DNA of 64,000 nt from Blastocystis hominis (lineage: Eukaryota; Sar; Bigyra; Opalinata; Blastocystidae). The position numbers were made by a program, and so were the translations under genes. The notes beneath the pieces are model-generated. The model was given only the letters and a program-made list of their open reading frames with translations, was not told the DNA's origin and ran no database searches. Numbering within the stretch: position 1 is the first letter of the stretch; each line of letters opens with the position of its first letter. The stretch is taken from positions 72,001 to 136,000 of the forward strand of contig NW_013171818.1 in assembly GCF_000151665.1 (NCBI RefSeq), written 5' to 3'. Positions 12,757 to 22,271 of the stretch are shown here, piece by piece.

Positions 12757-13186
12757 TAGGGGAATGACGGGAAAAACGCGGAACCCAAAGTCGCCCCTCC
12801 GACCTCATCTACGAGAGTGCGCGGCTCAAAGTCGCCCCTCTGACCCCATCTTTGTTTTCGCGTATTCCCGTCAGAACACAAAAAATCCCCCAAAGTCACC
12901 CCTCAGACCCCCTCAACTGGTACCTTGATTTTTGCGTTTCATAAGAATTTCAGCACTCATGAGTAAAACACGAGTGCTGAAATGTGCGATATCCATGACT
13001 ATTATGGTTGTTATTGCTGGTCAATGTGATCATTTTCGACCATTTCTGCCATTTTCTGCCATTGCCTGCCTGGCCACCTCGATGACCACGACGTGAAACG
13101 CGCGGAAACCCATGGCTGCCAATTTCGGCAAATTTCTGCAATGTTAACCTGACTTCCATTGTAGGCCATGGTATCCATGGGTGTGA
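12757..13186. other. junction between left arm and core, with short repeats
   Basis: From 12785 to 12915 a segment of the type CAAAGTCGCCCCTC-TGACCCC occurs three times, diverged. From about 13030 to 13145, read on the minus strand, there is a diverged relative of the GCGC-rich repeats at 35148-35425 (shared strings such as GGCAGAAA, CATGG and TCGAGGTG-CCAGG). This could be an old element end, or the inner edge of the arm. No supported gene is seen. Confidence 0.45.
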
Positions 13187-13232
13187 TGGGGACAACGTAC
13201 GTTGCCCCGGGAGGAATCTTCGATTCCTCCCC
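13187..13232. repeat. paired triloop hairpins, locus 1
   Basis: Two abutting palindromes, the first around ACGTACGT and the second with a 10-bp stem and TTC loop (GGAATC-TTC-GATTCC). It lies just upstream of the large structural gene at 13268. Confidence 0.8.
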
Positions 13233-13267
13233 ATTGTCTTGTTGACTAAGGTAAAGAGAGAAAGACC

Positions 13268-16200
13268 ATGCACTACTCCATGCTTATTCAAGGCTCACCT
13301 ACCAACGGCTCATTTACATGGGTTAATCCGTACAAGTACAAGAATCCCTATATCACTTCCATGACTGTCCTGTTTCATCCTAATGGTTCGATGTTCAACA
13401 ACGTGGACACGACGAATGTGATTACTAACAGCAATGATGAGACTGTAACGATCCCTGCTGGTTATTACACGATCAGTGAGATCATTGCCTTGCTCAATAC
13501 AATGTCTGACACGCTGTTCTCCATATCTACGAATGCCTCGTCGTTCGGCTGTATCTGGATTCAGTCTCCACACACCATTGATTTCACAGATGCACCTGAT
13601 ATTCGTGAGATCCTCGGCTTCGATGGACGAACGATCATTCTACCTACTTCGTTCAGTGGATCGAACGTGATTGATATCACTCGAAATCGACAAGTGATCC
13701 AGGTCTACTCGACGATCGTGCGATCATCGGACCTGAAGATTGCCAACCAGAACAACAACCTGCTTACCACGATGATCATTGACGATCCAACGGCTGACTA
13801 CGTGCGAAGTGTGGAAGACGTGCGTATACCAATGATCACTCGGTTTGATCAATTGATGTTCGTGTTCCGCGATATGGATGGCAAGATGATGCGACTGAAC
13901 GGCGAATTCGAACTCCAGTTGACGATTGATGACGTGTACGAGCAAAGTGAAAATAGCGTCACTTCCGCTAATCAGTTCTCCATGATTGAAGTGTTCGGTA
14001 ATACCACCAAGAAGGAAGTGAAGCTGGACAATCCTCTCTCGTTCGACCAGTGCTACATCTCGTCTGTGTCGTTGTATACGGACTTCGTGTTGCACAACGT
14101 GCCGACTGATCAAGTGGTGCTAATCAATGCTGGCAGTACGATTCAAGAGATCGCGATACCACGCGGTGCATATGACATCGAAACGATCATTGCAAAGCTG
14201 AATGCAAGTGATGCCCTGTTCGAATTGGTGTATAGCGGTGAGAATGCGTTCCACATCACGGTAGATCACTTCTACATGATTGATTTCACGAATGCACCAG
14301 AGATCAAATCGATCCTTGGTTTCGAATCGGACATCTTGGTGAAAGGAGTGGATAACCCGAAGCGCTACTACCTGTCTTCCTCGTGTAATCACGTGGTTGT
14401 TACTGACAGCAGGGAATCGCACATGTTGACATTGCCTGTCGGTTACTACACGTTCTCCGAGTTCATCGAGGCTGTCGGTGCTGAAATGGTGAAAGTGCTT
14501 CCACTCATATCCATGACGATCGAGGATGACTATGTTCGTTTCAATGTCCAAGCAGACGGATGGTATTTCGATCGATCCAGTATTGACACGACGATCGATG
14601 GTTTTGGTTGGACTCCATGGTTCAAATTGGCATCAACGGTACGCAATCTGTGCATCGAACGACCAGTGGAAACTTCGTTCAACCCTGAAAGCGATTCACC
14701 ACCTGATATGACGAATGATCAAGGTATTGGTGGTCATGCGTACATAGGATCAAACACCTTTATTGCGTATGACTGGAAAATGCGTACGACTGATAATCGG
14801 TTCCTGCTAAAGCCTCTCGCGACATACACGATGCGTTTAGCTGATGGCTCAGTACTCGATAGTGGTGAATTCTACATAACGGAAGATACGTCTACCCCGA
14901 TCAAGATGAATACTCTTACAACCACATGTTTTAATGAACTCAATGCTCGATATGCGAGTGCTATGGAACTACCTCCATCTCACCAGAATGCGATTGCGTG
15001 GACGGTGAATGACAATAGAGAAAGCATGTCATGGACTGCGAAGGACTATGCACCAGAATTGGAATTGCATATCACATCGGAAAATACAGGTGACTTGGTG
15101 TCATCGAATGGTTCTTCGATCGGACCTTGGTATTCCAAGGATAGTATATATCACACGAGAGTGTTTATCGATACGACGAATTTTATACTTGGAATACGTG
15201 GATATGGCGAAAGACCTCTCACAATCCAACGAGGTCATTATAGCGCTATTGATATCGTGAATATGATCGCTAATGTGATCAATAAGATATATGTAGATGC
15301 GTCTCTCGGAGGGTACTTGGTATATGTCATTGCAGATAATGGTGGTCGAGTACGAATGGGATGTCGAAATGGTACAGAACCACGATTCATATTGTTTTGT
15401 GATAATCCATGTTTCAAGATTATACCCGGACCATACGCTGAACCAGGTGGTGTGTATCTGTCTTGTTATTTCGAGTTTTATCGCAATTACTACATCAGGA
15501 TGCCCGAGTTGACATCACCTTACGAGTTTGCGATGGCAAACATCGATGGTCTGAATGTGACGAATATGATCAAAGGTAGTACGTATTCCGATCGTGCTGT
15601 GTCGATCGAATTCATACAACCGACACGTGTTACGTATGTGAGGAATGATGAAGTTGTTGTTCCATCATTGGCTACCTTCGTTGACTGGGAACAATCTGAG
15701 TCGTACACGGCTAACACGACGATTCGCTTCCCGTACGGAATGATGACACTGGACGATAGTGCTGCTGAGACTGTCATTACATACACGGATGACATTCAGA
15801 CATTCACGTGGACCATACCATCACGGTTGACACAGGCTGACATGATATGGCACATGAACCAGTGTTTTGACTCGGCTGCACTGAACATACGATGGAAAGC
15901 TGAGACAGATGGGTACTACATTCACGCAGACTACGTGTTCTCGTTGAGTGGTAACCTGGGAACCATCGTTCCCGCTTCAGGATCGCAATCGCATACATGG
16001 CGTATCCCTTTCGACGATGGTGTGTACTATGCCAACTATGGTCCGATGGTTGCCGAGTATCCTGTCGATATCACGAACGGTCTATCGAACATACAGCTGT
16101 ATTGCAACATCGTGAAAAGCAAGACGATACCACTGCTTGCGAATGTGCCGATGGACAGCTTGTACAAGAATTACTTCTACAAGAATCGCATGTTGGTACC

Positions 16201-16324
16201 ATGTTCTGAATTGCTTGATCGCATCGTGTACGAATTGAAGGACGAAAATGGTGACCCGCTATCGTTCATTGGGAACATGTACCTGCTAATCGGCTTCACT
16301 GTTTCAGGAGGAAATAATAAATGA
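13268..16324 (+). CDS. large modular virion-type protein with repeated GYYT modules
   Basis: A 1018-residue open frame. A module marked by a Gly-Tyr-Tyr-Thr type string then an amphipathic helix, a D-x-x-x-AP-x-I-LGF string and a beta-rich VIQVYS string recurs along the protein. Examples are PAGYYTISEIIALLN near residue 57, PRGAYDIETIIAKLN near 295, PVGYYTFSEFIEAVG near 392 and QRGHYSAIDIVNMIA near 655. The 231-residue protein at 16643 has one such module. It heads the structural gene block and is probably a capsid-associated protein. I cannot name a family with certainty. A degraded relative is at 39700-40440. Confidence 0.65.
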   Translation: MHYSMLIQGSPTNGSFTWVNPYKYKNPYITSMTVLFHPNGSMFNNVDTTNVITNSNDETVTIPAGYYTISEIIALLNTMSDTLFSISTNASSFGCIWIQSPHTIDFTDAPDIREILGFDGRTIILPTSFSGSNVIDITRNRQVIQVYSTIVRSSDLKIANQNNNLLTTMIIDDPTADYVRSVEDVRIPMITRFDQLMFVFRDMDGKMMRLNGEFELQLTIDDVYEQSENSVTSANQFSMIEVFGNTTKKEVKLDNPLSFDQCYISSVSLYTDFVLHNVPTDQVVLINAGSTIQEIAIPRGAYDIETIIAKLNASDALFELVYSGENAFHITVDHFYMIDFTNAPEIKSILGFESDILVKGVDNPKRYYLSSSCNHVVVTDSRESHMLTLPVGYYTFSEFIEAVGAEMVKVLPLISMTIEDDYVRFNVQADGWYFDRSSIDTTIDGFGWTPWFKLASTVRNLCIERPVETSFNPESDSPPDMTNDQGIGGHAYIGSNTFIAYDWKMRTTDNRFLLKPLATYTMRLADGSVLDSGEFYITEDTSTPIKMNTLTTTCFNELNARYASAMELPPSHQNAIAWTVNDNRESMSWTAKDYAPELELHITSENTGDLVSSNGSSIGPWYSKDSIYHTRVFIDTTNFILGIRGYGERPLTIQRGHYSAIDIVNMIANVINKIYVDASLGGYLVYVIADNGGRVRMGCRNGTEPRFILFCDNPCFKIIPGPYAEPGGVYLSCYFEFYRNYYIRMPELTSPYEFAMANIDGLNVTNMIKGSTYSDRAVSIEFIQPTRVTYVRNDEVVVPSLATFVDWEQSESYTANTTIRFPYGMMTLDDSAAETVITYTDDIQTFTWTIPSRLTQADMIWHMNQCFDSAALNIRWKAETDGYYIHADYVFSLSGNLGTIVPASGSQSHTWRIPFDDGVYYANYGPMVAEYPVDITNGLSNIQLYCNIVKSKTIPLLANVPMDSLYKNYFYKNRMLVPCSELLDRIVYELKDENGDPLSFIGNMYLLIGFTVSGGNNK

Positions 16325-16653
16325 ATCTAGTGTTCAACATTGCTCGAACATACGAACATGAATTCACAAGTAACAATCTCATCAAAAGCGACATGGTAAT
16401 CGACAGAGTGACTATGAAGGGAGAATCGCCTGGCACCTGCCTTGTCCTTGATCGAGTGAACAACATGCAAGAACGACGACAGTCTCCGTTGGTTGTATTG
16501 AACGAGGAGTTTACGGAGAATGCACACATGAACGTCGTGGTACCCAAAAGTCGCAAATGGTCATTCTCGTTGACCGATAAGACCGGTGCAACGATTGCCC
16601 TGCCAATGCCGATTACAGTGTGCATTCACTTCCACACAATAAATGAGTCATAA
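16321..16653 (+). CDS. small element protein in structural block
   Basis: 110 residues, overlapping the stop of the upstream structural gene by four bases (ATGA), and overlapping the next start by eleven. Such tight packing suggests joint expression. The predicted protein is beta-rich and has no recognised domain. It is probably a minor virion component, by context only. Confidence 0.6.
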   Translation: MNLVFNIARTYEHEFTSNNLIKSDMVIDRVTMKGESPGTCLVLDRVNNMQERRQSPLVVLNEEFTENAHMNVVVPKSRKWSFSLTDKTGATIALPMPITVCIHFHTINES

Positions 16654-17338
16654 TCGTGCACTACCGGTGAGTGTGATTAACCACAATACAGTAATTCCGA
16701 AGAACAACGAACGATACCATGAAACGTTCAATACAGTGATCATGCCTCGTGACCTTGTGTACAAGATCACTTCGATTACATGCAAGATCGATACCACTTC
16801 TCTCTGGAACATTCGTGCAATGAATGTGGTGAAGGTTCAAATGCTGTCAGGGTTTGAAATGGTCTACAACGTCGGTCCTGGCTACTACTCGATTACCGAG
16901 TTATGCCGTGCGATAGCCGATTCCATCCAGGTAGACGATGTTAACCGAGCATACTTGAACAGTGATGTGGCGACCGCTGTTGACCTTAGTGGCGCACCTG
17001 ATTACACGAGTATCCTCAAGTTGGAAGGTATCGTTGAGGCAGGTATGGTAGCGAGTGAACCCTACGACATCACGAATGGCATGAGTGTGATCCGAGTCTA
17101 CAGTAGTATCAATGCTCAAACATTCGGTCTGAAGAGTCCGTTGATCGATAACCTGATTCATGTATCGATGGGACTGAACAACATGATCACCTGGGACAAC
17201 CTATCAATCGATGTGATTGAACAATCGAACCTGGACTACATTGATTGGGTACTGACAGACGCGAATGACCGTCCGATCTCCTTGAATTCGAATGTGTACA
17301 TCTCATTCACGATTTCGTGTTACACCAAAGTAAAGTAG
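16643..17338 (+). CDS. single-module GYYS virion-type protein
   Basis: 231 residues. It contains one copy of the module repeated in the 13268 gene: PGYYSITELCRAIADSI, then DLSGAPDYTSILKL, then SVIRVYSSI. A minor capsid or vertex protein is possible for the size and position, but no penton signature is certain. The gene ends with a CCAAAGTAAAG string, the recurrent gene-end motif of this element. Confidence 0.6.
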   Translation: MSHNRALPVSVINHNTVIPKNNERYHETFNTVIMPRDLVYKITSITCKIDTTSLWNIRAMNVVKVQMLSGFEMVYNVGPGYYSITELCRAIADSIQVDDVNRAYLNSDVATAVDLSGAPDYTSILKLEGIVEAGMVASEPYDITNGMSVIRVYSSINAQTFGLKSPLIDNLIHVSMGLNNMITWDNLSIDVIEQSNLDYIDWVLTDANDRPISLNSNVYISFTISCYTKVK

Positions 17339-17380
17339 GGGAGACGGCAAAGTCGCCCCACATTGTTCCTCCCATAGTAA

Positions 17381-19783
17381 ATGGATGAATACGTTGCTAC
17401 AATTCCAATCATTCGATACAAGCCACACAAAGTGAAGTCGAGAAACATGATGGACAAGATGTTGAATCGTTATTTCGATAAAGTCGTTGAAAGTGAATTC
17501 AATCAACAGCGAATGAGGAGCGAACAATGGCGACAGAAGCGAACCTTGTTTGATTCGTACATGAATCTCTCACCCGCTGAACGTCGCCGTGTATCCGTCT
17601 CTGACATGCGTGGATATCAAATGCAGCGAATTGACGATGAGAACGTACTGTTGTACTCATTCGAGGACAATGTGGTCTACAATGCTAAAATTGACAAACA
17701 ATTCAACAAGATCATTGTCCAGTCTGTGAATCACAAGTTGTCTGACATGGAGAAACGAGCTATCTTTGATAATCCATTTGGATATGAGCCAGTATCACCC
17801 TATCGTATCCGCTACCAGAGATCACAGGTTGGCGATGCACAAATCGTGAATTTGCCTGGTGATCTTGGAACTAGCATCAACGAAATGAAGAATGCTGCTG
17901 ATGCCATAACGGTTGCAGCTCAACAGATGGGAGATAGTATCAACACAGTTACTCAACAGAATGCAGCGATTATCAATGATTTTGCTGGGTTGCGAGACGA
18001 TGTGACAGAACAAGGTGATCCAAATCGAGATGTCCTGCTGTGGAATGACGATAATACTACGGCATATAAAAGAGGTGTGACACACACTACGAAACGAGGT
18101 AGTACGAAATATAGAGATTTGGTAGCTGAAGGTCGCGTTGAACGTGATCGGTGGTTGATCAAACCTGAACAACAACCTCTGAATGTGACGAATCAGATCG
18201 TACAACAGATGGATGTGTCGTCCATTATCACCAAGTTGGATGAAGTGATTGCTGTGATGAACAGCTTTGATATCCAGGTGAACCTTGGCAATATTTATAA
18301 TGCAATAGCTTATGTAGCACAACGAATCAATTTCCTGGAAGATAAGGACAAGGGTTATCCTAAGATGTTAGAATTGTTGGAAGGTGTACAAACAAAATTG
18401 ACAAATACGAACGATGGAATCAAGTCGTTGAGTGATAAGTATGCTGAAGTGGCAACAAGCATTGCAACAGGAGACGACAATTTGATCCAGAAAATTGGTG
18501 ACTTGGTAAATCAACAGAAGGCTGTGATTGAGGAGAGTAATAGATATCTGCAAGGAGTCGAAGCTCGTCTCCAAGGAATTGAAAACAAACCTGATCCTCC
18601 TGCAATTGCTGATATCCAAGCATTGATTCCAACACAAAGTGAAATGCGAATCGATGGATTGACAGAGTTCATGAAGGCGCAGTACAATGATTTCTTGCAA
18701 CAATGGCTAGAGCGAAACAGCTTCATTCAGCAATTTGTATCTGCTGAGTTGGCAAAAGCATATGATGAAATCAACAAACGGTTGGTTGAATCATTCAATA
18801 CATTCACACCTTTGATTCAAAACGTGTCCAATGAATTGCAGACTACGAATCAGAATCTGATAGCTCTTGGTAATGCGGTTGCAGAAGAGGGAAAGGCAAC
18901 TAGGAAACAACTATTGGATGGCACGAATGCTCTGGGCAACCAATATGAACAAGGACAAGCTCAAACAACCAAGTTAATCAAAGATTCTACGGGTGCAATT
19001 GTTAATCAACTTGCTGACAATCAGACTAAAACTGGTAACCTGTTGACAAATGGATTCAATTCCATGAGTAGCCAACTCACTGACAATCAGACTCAAACTA
19101 ACAACCTATTGACAAATGTTGGTAATGCAGTTGTTGATGGACATGCTCAAACTGGTCAGCTGCTTACTACAATGAGTAATCATTTTGCTGATACTCAGCT
19201 GTCCCGGGAACAATTATATCAACAATTGTATCAGCAGAATATGAGAGGAATCCAGAACTTAATGGATGCCATTTGGCAATCATATGAATATTTCCGGAAT
19301 CAGCCACAAATTCAACCTGTGATTGTACTGGACGGTCGTCAATCTGAAAGTGTAAATGCTAGTTTCACACCTCAAGCAATCGATCAAGTGAATCGAGCTG
19401 CAGCCTTGATTGACGCGTATGAAAGTAAAGATTCTAATGACACCAAGGAAAGTTGGGAAAGCGATGATACTCGCGAAGATTTCATTGCTTTCTCAAGTTT
19501 GCTTGCTCGCAATTTCAATAATCCTGTTTTCGCTCAATTCGCAAATGACCTTGGATTCTCACGTCTCTTCAGGGCTTATCGTGATCGAAATGAAGACCCC
19601 GAACTGATGAGTTTCTTCATACGAGTAGCTAATAGTAAGGATCTAACTCCTGATTATTTGGACTACATGAAAAACAAGATCAAACGGTTTGCTGTCAATG
19701 TAGATCAACAATTCGAGCAATATCTGCAAAATACGTATAACACGATTAAGGATATGTTCATTACACAGGGTTTCAATGGCTAA
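17381..19783 (+). CDS. large coiled-coil structural protein
   Basis: 800 residues. The middle (about 170-640) is rich in Gln, Asn and Thr with heptad-like spacing. It includes a repeated block of the type ADNQTKTGNLLTNGF / TDNQTQTNNLLTNVG near residues 545-590. No membrane segment or enzyme motif is seen. In the middle of the virion block this looks like a fibrous or internal scaffold protein. Function is inferred from context. Confidence 0.6.
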   Translation: MDEYVATIPIIRYKPHKVKSRNMMDKMLNRYFDKVVESEFNQQRMRSEQWRQKRTLFDSYMNLSPAERRRVSVSDMRGYQMQRIDDENVLLYSFEDNVVYNAKIDKQFNKIIVQSVNHKLSDMEKRAIFDNPFGYEPVSPYRIRYQRSQVGDAQIVNLPGDLGTSINEMKNAADAITVAAQQMGDSINTVTQQNAAIINDFAGLRDDVTEQGDPNRDVLLWNDDNTTAYKRGVTHTTKRGSTKYRDLVAEGRVERDRWLIKPEQQPLNVTNQIVQQMDVSSIITKLDEVIAVMNSFDIQVNLGNIYNAIAYVAQRINFLEDKDKGYPKMLELLEGVQTKLTNTNDGIKSLSDKYAEVATSIATGDDNLIQKIGDLVNQQKAVIEESNRYLQGVEARLQGIENKPDPPAIADIQALIPTQSEMRIDGLTEFMKAQYNDFLQQWLERNSFIQQFVSAELAKAYDEINKRLVESFNTFTPLIQNVSNELQTTNQNLIALGNAVAEEGKATRKQLLDGTNALGNQYEQGQAQTTKLIKDSTGAIVNQLADNQTKTGNLLTNGFNSMSSQLTDNQTQTNNLLTNVGNAVVDGHAQTGQLLTTMSNHFADTQLSREQLYQQLYQQNMRGIQNLMDAIWQSYEYFRNQPQIQPVIVLDGRQSESVNASFTPQAIDQVNRAAALIDAYESKDSNDTKESWESDDTREDFIAFSSLLARNFNNPVFAQFANDLGFSRLFRAYRDRNEDPELMSFFIRVANSKDLTPDYLDYMKNKIKRFAVNVDQQFEQYLQNTYNTIKDMFITQGFNG

Positions 19784-19822
19784 ATGAAGACGGACAATTC
19801 GCTTTTCACTTTGACTTCATAA

Positions 19823-20857
19823 ATGGCAATTCCATTCACTGTTGATATATCTGCCTTTTATGGCGAACCCGATTTCCGAGAGCAGGATAGTGGAACGATC
19901 GTGGATCGACGCAAGACATTGAATCTTCACAAGGAACTCGAAACACCAGTAAACAACACACCAAAGAGAGCCAAGAAACGAGGGGCGACGAGGGAGAGCG
20001 AAGCTCTCCCGGGAAGCCGAAGGCTTCCAACGAAGCGAGCTCCAGCGAAAAGTGCTGGTGCCATTGGCTTCAAGGACACCGGTGGAGCCATTGGCTTCAA
20101 GGAAGGTGGAGCAGCAGGGGGAAGTTGTAAACCCGGAGGAGCACTGGCCTTCAATGAAGCGCAATTGATGAACGAGCTGACCGGACTAAAGAAAGGCGGA
20201 GCACTTGGTACTCTTGCTGCCACGATCATCCCAGCGCTCATTCAGATGGCTCCACAGATCATCTCGAGTCTCAAAAGTTTGATTAGTGGTAAGGAGGGAG
20301 GTGCACTCAAATTCGGAGGAGCTTCTGCTGTGTTCCTCAATGGAATCAACCCTGGCGATTATGACGACGTGTTGAAGACCATGAAAGCCATCGAGCGACA
20401 AAGTAAAAACATCGAAGTCCGAGGTGGAGCAATGTACGCCGGTTCCAGTCGTGTTGGCACGTTCTTCAAGAATGCCTGGAACAAGATCAAAGGTTGGTAC
20501 GACAACAATGCCGAGAAGTTGAAACCCATCACCGATATCCTGGTCAATGCTGGCACGAATGCTGCGAATAACGCGATCAACAAGGGTGTGAACTATGTGA
20601 GCAACAAGACAGGATCGGACACCGTGAAGCAGCTCGCGAATGTGATAGGTGACATGGCAAAGGGTACGGTGAGCGATGTGGTAAACCAGATTCAGGGCAA
20701 GGAAAGCAAAGCCGGCACTGGTTACGATATTTCTGACCTGGACAACGAGACACAAGCAATTGAAGTCCCGACGAAAAAAAAGAATCGCATCCTCACAGCC
20801 CTTCCACAGAACGAGAACAAGATAGAGAAGTCAGTGATTCGAAGGAGAGTGTATTGA
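19823..20857 (+). CDS. virion protein rich in GG-A sites, likely protease substrate
   Basis: 344 residues. It has a basic N-terminal region, then several short GGA blocks (TGGAIGF, EGGAAGG, PGGALAF, KGGALGT, EGGALKF, FGGAS, RGGAMYAG), a hydrophobic helix (TIIPALIQMAPQIISSL) and an amphipathic C-terminal half. Adenain-type proteases cut at GG-x sites, and the candidate protease starts directly downstream, so this is a good candidate for a processed core or membrane-lytic protein like adenovirus pVI or pX. A paired hairpin at 19992-20028 lies inside the frame and is translated. Confidence 0.65.
   Translation: MAIPFTVDISAFYGEPDFREQDSGTIVDRRKTLNLHKELETPVNNTPKRAKKRGATRESEALPGSRRLPTKRAPAKSAGAIGFKDTGGAIGFKEGGAAGGSCKPGGALAFNEAQLMNELTGLKKGGALGTLAATIIPALIQMAPQIISSLKSLISGKEGGALKFGGASAVFLNGINPGDYDDVLKTMKAIERQSKNIEVRGGAMYAGSSRVGTFFKNAWNKIKGWYDNNAEKLKPITDILVNAGTNAANNAINKGVNYVSNKTGSDTVKQLANVIGDMAKGTVSDVVNQIQGKESKAGTGYDISDLDNETQAIEVPTKKKNRILTALPQNENKIEKSVIRRRVY
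19992..20028. repeat. paired triloop hairpins, locus 2
   Basis: GGGAGAGC-GAA-GCTCTCCC followed directly by GGGAAGCC-GAA-GGCTTCC. It lies within the open frame of the GG-A-rich virion protein and is read as ...SEALPGSRRLP... Confidence 0.9.
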
Positions 20858-20868
20858 AGAAATTGTAT

Positions 20869-21270
20869 ATGCACGGCTACATGAATATGGATGCTGAACC
20901 AATGACTTTCGATGAAGTTCGAAAACTGGCCAAGCAACTCGAGATACCCGATTTTGATGTGATGGAATTGGACAAGTACAAGTCCTTGGCAAAGAAGTAC
21001 AAAGAACCGATGAATTGCATCATCTGGATACCATTCGAGGATAATGGTAAGCTTGGTCATTTCGTTTCTTGCTTCCGTGAAGACGATGGCACACTGAACT
21101 ACCAGGACAGCTTTGGCGAGATGAATGACTTCCCGTTGGCAGGTACGAACCGTGTGTTCCGTGTGAACAAAGTGAAATACCAGTCGATCTTTGCCAACAA
21201 CTGTGGCTACCTGGCACTCCTTCACTTGTACACGCACGACGCTGTTGACCCGGCTATCCAGAGGGTGTGA
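20869..21270 (+). CDS. adenain-like maturation cysteine protease
   Basis: About 133 residues from the ATG at 20869, twelve bases after the stop of the upstream gene. The order His (GHFVSCF), acidic residue (DSFGE) and Cys (NNCGYLAL) matches the C5/C48-like virion proteases of adenoviruses and Polintons. It is shorter than adenain (about 200 residues). It would mature virion proteins during assembly; the neighbour with many GG-A strings is the obvious substrate. Confidence 0.8.
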   Translation: MHGYMNMDAEPMTFDEVRKLAKQLEIPDFDVMELDKYKSLAKKYKEPMNCIIWIPFEDNGKLGHFVSCFREDDGTLNYQDSFGEMNDFPLAGTNRVFRVNKVKYQSIFANNCGYLALLHLYTHDAVDPAIQRV

Positions 21271-21298
21271 GGGGATAACTATTGTACTTAAAGAATTC

Positions 21299-21319
21299 AA
21301 AACATAAATACAAATATAA
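21299..21319 (+). promoter_or_regulatory. AACATAAATA-type promoter box
   Basis: AACATAAATACAAATATAA lies directly before the ATG at 21320. Closely similar boxes precede the genes starting at 24313 and 27534. Position and recurrence suggest a promoter with almost no leader. Confidence 0.5.
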
Positions 21320-22189
21320 ATGAAATTCGAAGAGATTGACTTCTACGACTACAAGATCCGCATGTGTCTTGATAATGGTATTCGAATGTACCTTGTCTCT
21401 GATTTGTTGAGACAGTACAACGAGAAGCACGGAACAAACAAGCGATTTACTGATTACTTACGAAACCAACAAACCCAAGAATTGATCGAACACATGGCAA
21501 AAAGTGTACGTGAGAATTCTCCCGTACGGTCTGAAGGTGGTCAACAGGGTCAAAACGACAAGTTTGATATTTGCGACGTGATTCAATACATCACGACATC
21601 ATCGTCTGTCGGTACAAACAAGGGTTACATAGTATGCGAGGAACTGCTCCATGCTTGCCTTATGTGGGCCGATCCTGCATTTGCCTGCGATGTGTATAGA
21701 TTCCTAACACGTCTTCGACAGGAGGACAATGACTACCTTCGAAAGGCAAACGAAGAGCTGAGACGTGCGAATGAAGAGCTGACCCATGAGAACAAGGAAT
21801 TGAAGAATCGCCGTGTGCCAAATAAAGCAGGACAACAATGGTACTTTTTCATAACGTACATCGTTGAAAATTATGATAATGTGCACATCTATTCACAACA
21901 TGTTAAATCAGATAAATGGAAGAGTACATGTTCCAAAATGGATAGAGAGGGACGTGTATGTGTGTATAGAGTGAAAGACATACCAAATGGTTTCACGTTC
22001 AAAGACGAGATCGATAAAATCCTTTTAGACTTGTGTAAGAAGTATGGTGGGAAAAAGGTACGTAAGACTCATTATACGATTCCAATGGATGTATGGGAAA
22101 AAGAGAGATTTGACATTATTCCAGAAATAGAGAAAGAAGCAAAGCAGGCTCGTGTTGGCCTTGGTTGGCGAAGTGACTTGGATGGTTAG
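21320..22189 (+). CDS. KilA-N/MSV199-type DNA-binding protein
   Basis: 289 residues. The N-terminal ~130 residues (start of domain MCLDNGIRMYLVSDLLRQYN, with TDYLRNQQTQELI) fit the KilA-N/MSV199 group of virus DNA-binding domains. A charged coiled coil follows (about 135-160), then a C-terminal region with WYFFITYIVENYDNVHIYS resembling those found behind MSV199 domains in iridovirus-type proteins. It probably regulates element genes or host response. It is convergent with the packaging ATPase, with hairpin locus 3 between the two stops. Confidence 0.65.
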   Translation: MKFEEIDFYDYKIRMCLDNGIRMYLVSDLLRQYNEKHGTNKRFTDYLRNQQTQELIEHMAKSVRENSPVRSEGGQQGQNDKFDICDVIQYITTSSSVGTNKGYIVCEELLHACLMWADPAFACDVYRFLTRLRQEDNDYLRKANEELRRANEELTHENKELKNRRVPNKAGQQWYFFITYIVENYDNVHIYSQHVKSDKWKSTCSKMDREGRVCVYRVKDIPNGFTFKDEIDKILLDLCKKYGGKKVRKTHYTIPMDVWEKERFDIIPEIEKEAKQARVGLGWRSDLDG

Positions 22190-22221
22190 CCCAAAGTAAA
22201 CATGGCGACCTTTTTTACTTT

Positions 22222-22264
22222 GGGGAGACCATCGGTCTCCCGGGAGGAAGCGAAGCTTCCTCCC
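22222..22264. repeat. paired triloop hairpins, locus 3
   Basis: GGGGAGACC-ATC-GGTCTCCC, then GGGAGGAAGC-GAA-GCTTCCTCCC. It sits between two convergent gene ends, where it could also serve as a transcription terminator. Confidence 0.9.
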
Positions 22265-22271
22265 TCTTTGG

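Noticed and set aside
17337-17358. A fourteenth hairpin locus after the 231-residue virion gene
   Set aside because: The arms pair only partly and no second hairpin follows, so it does not fit the family.
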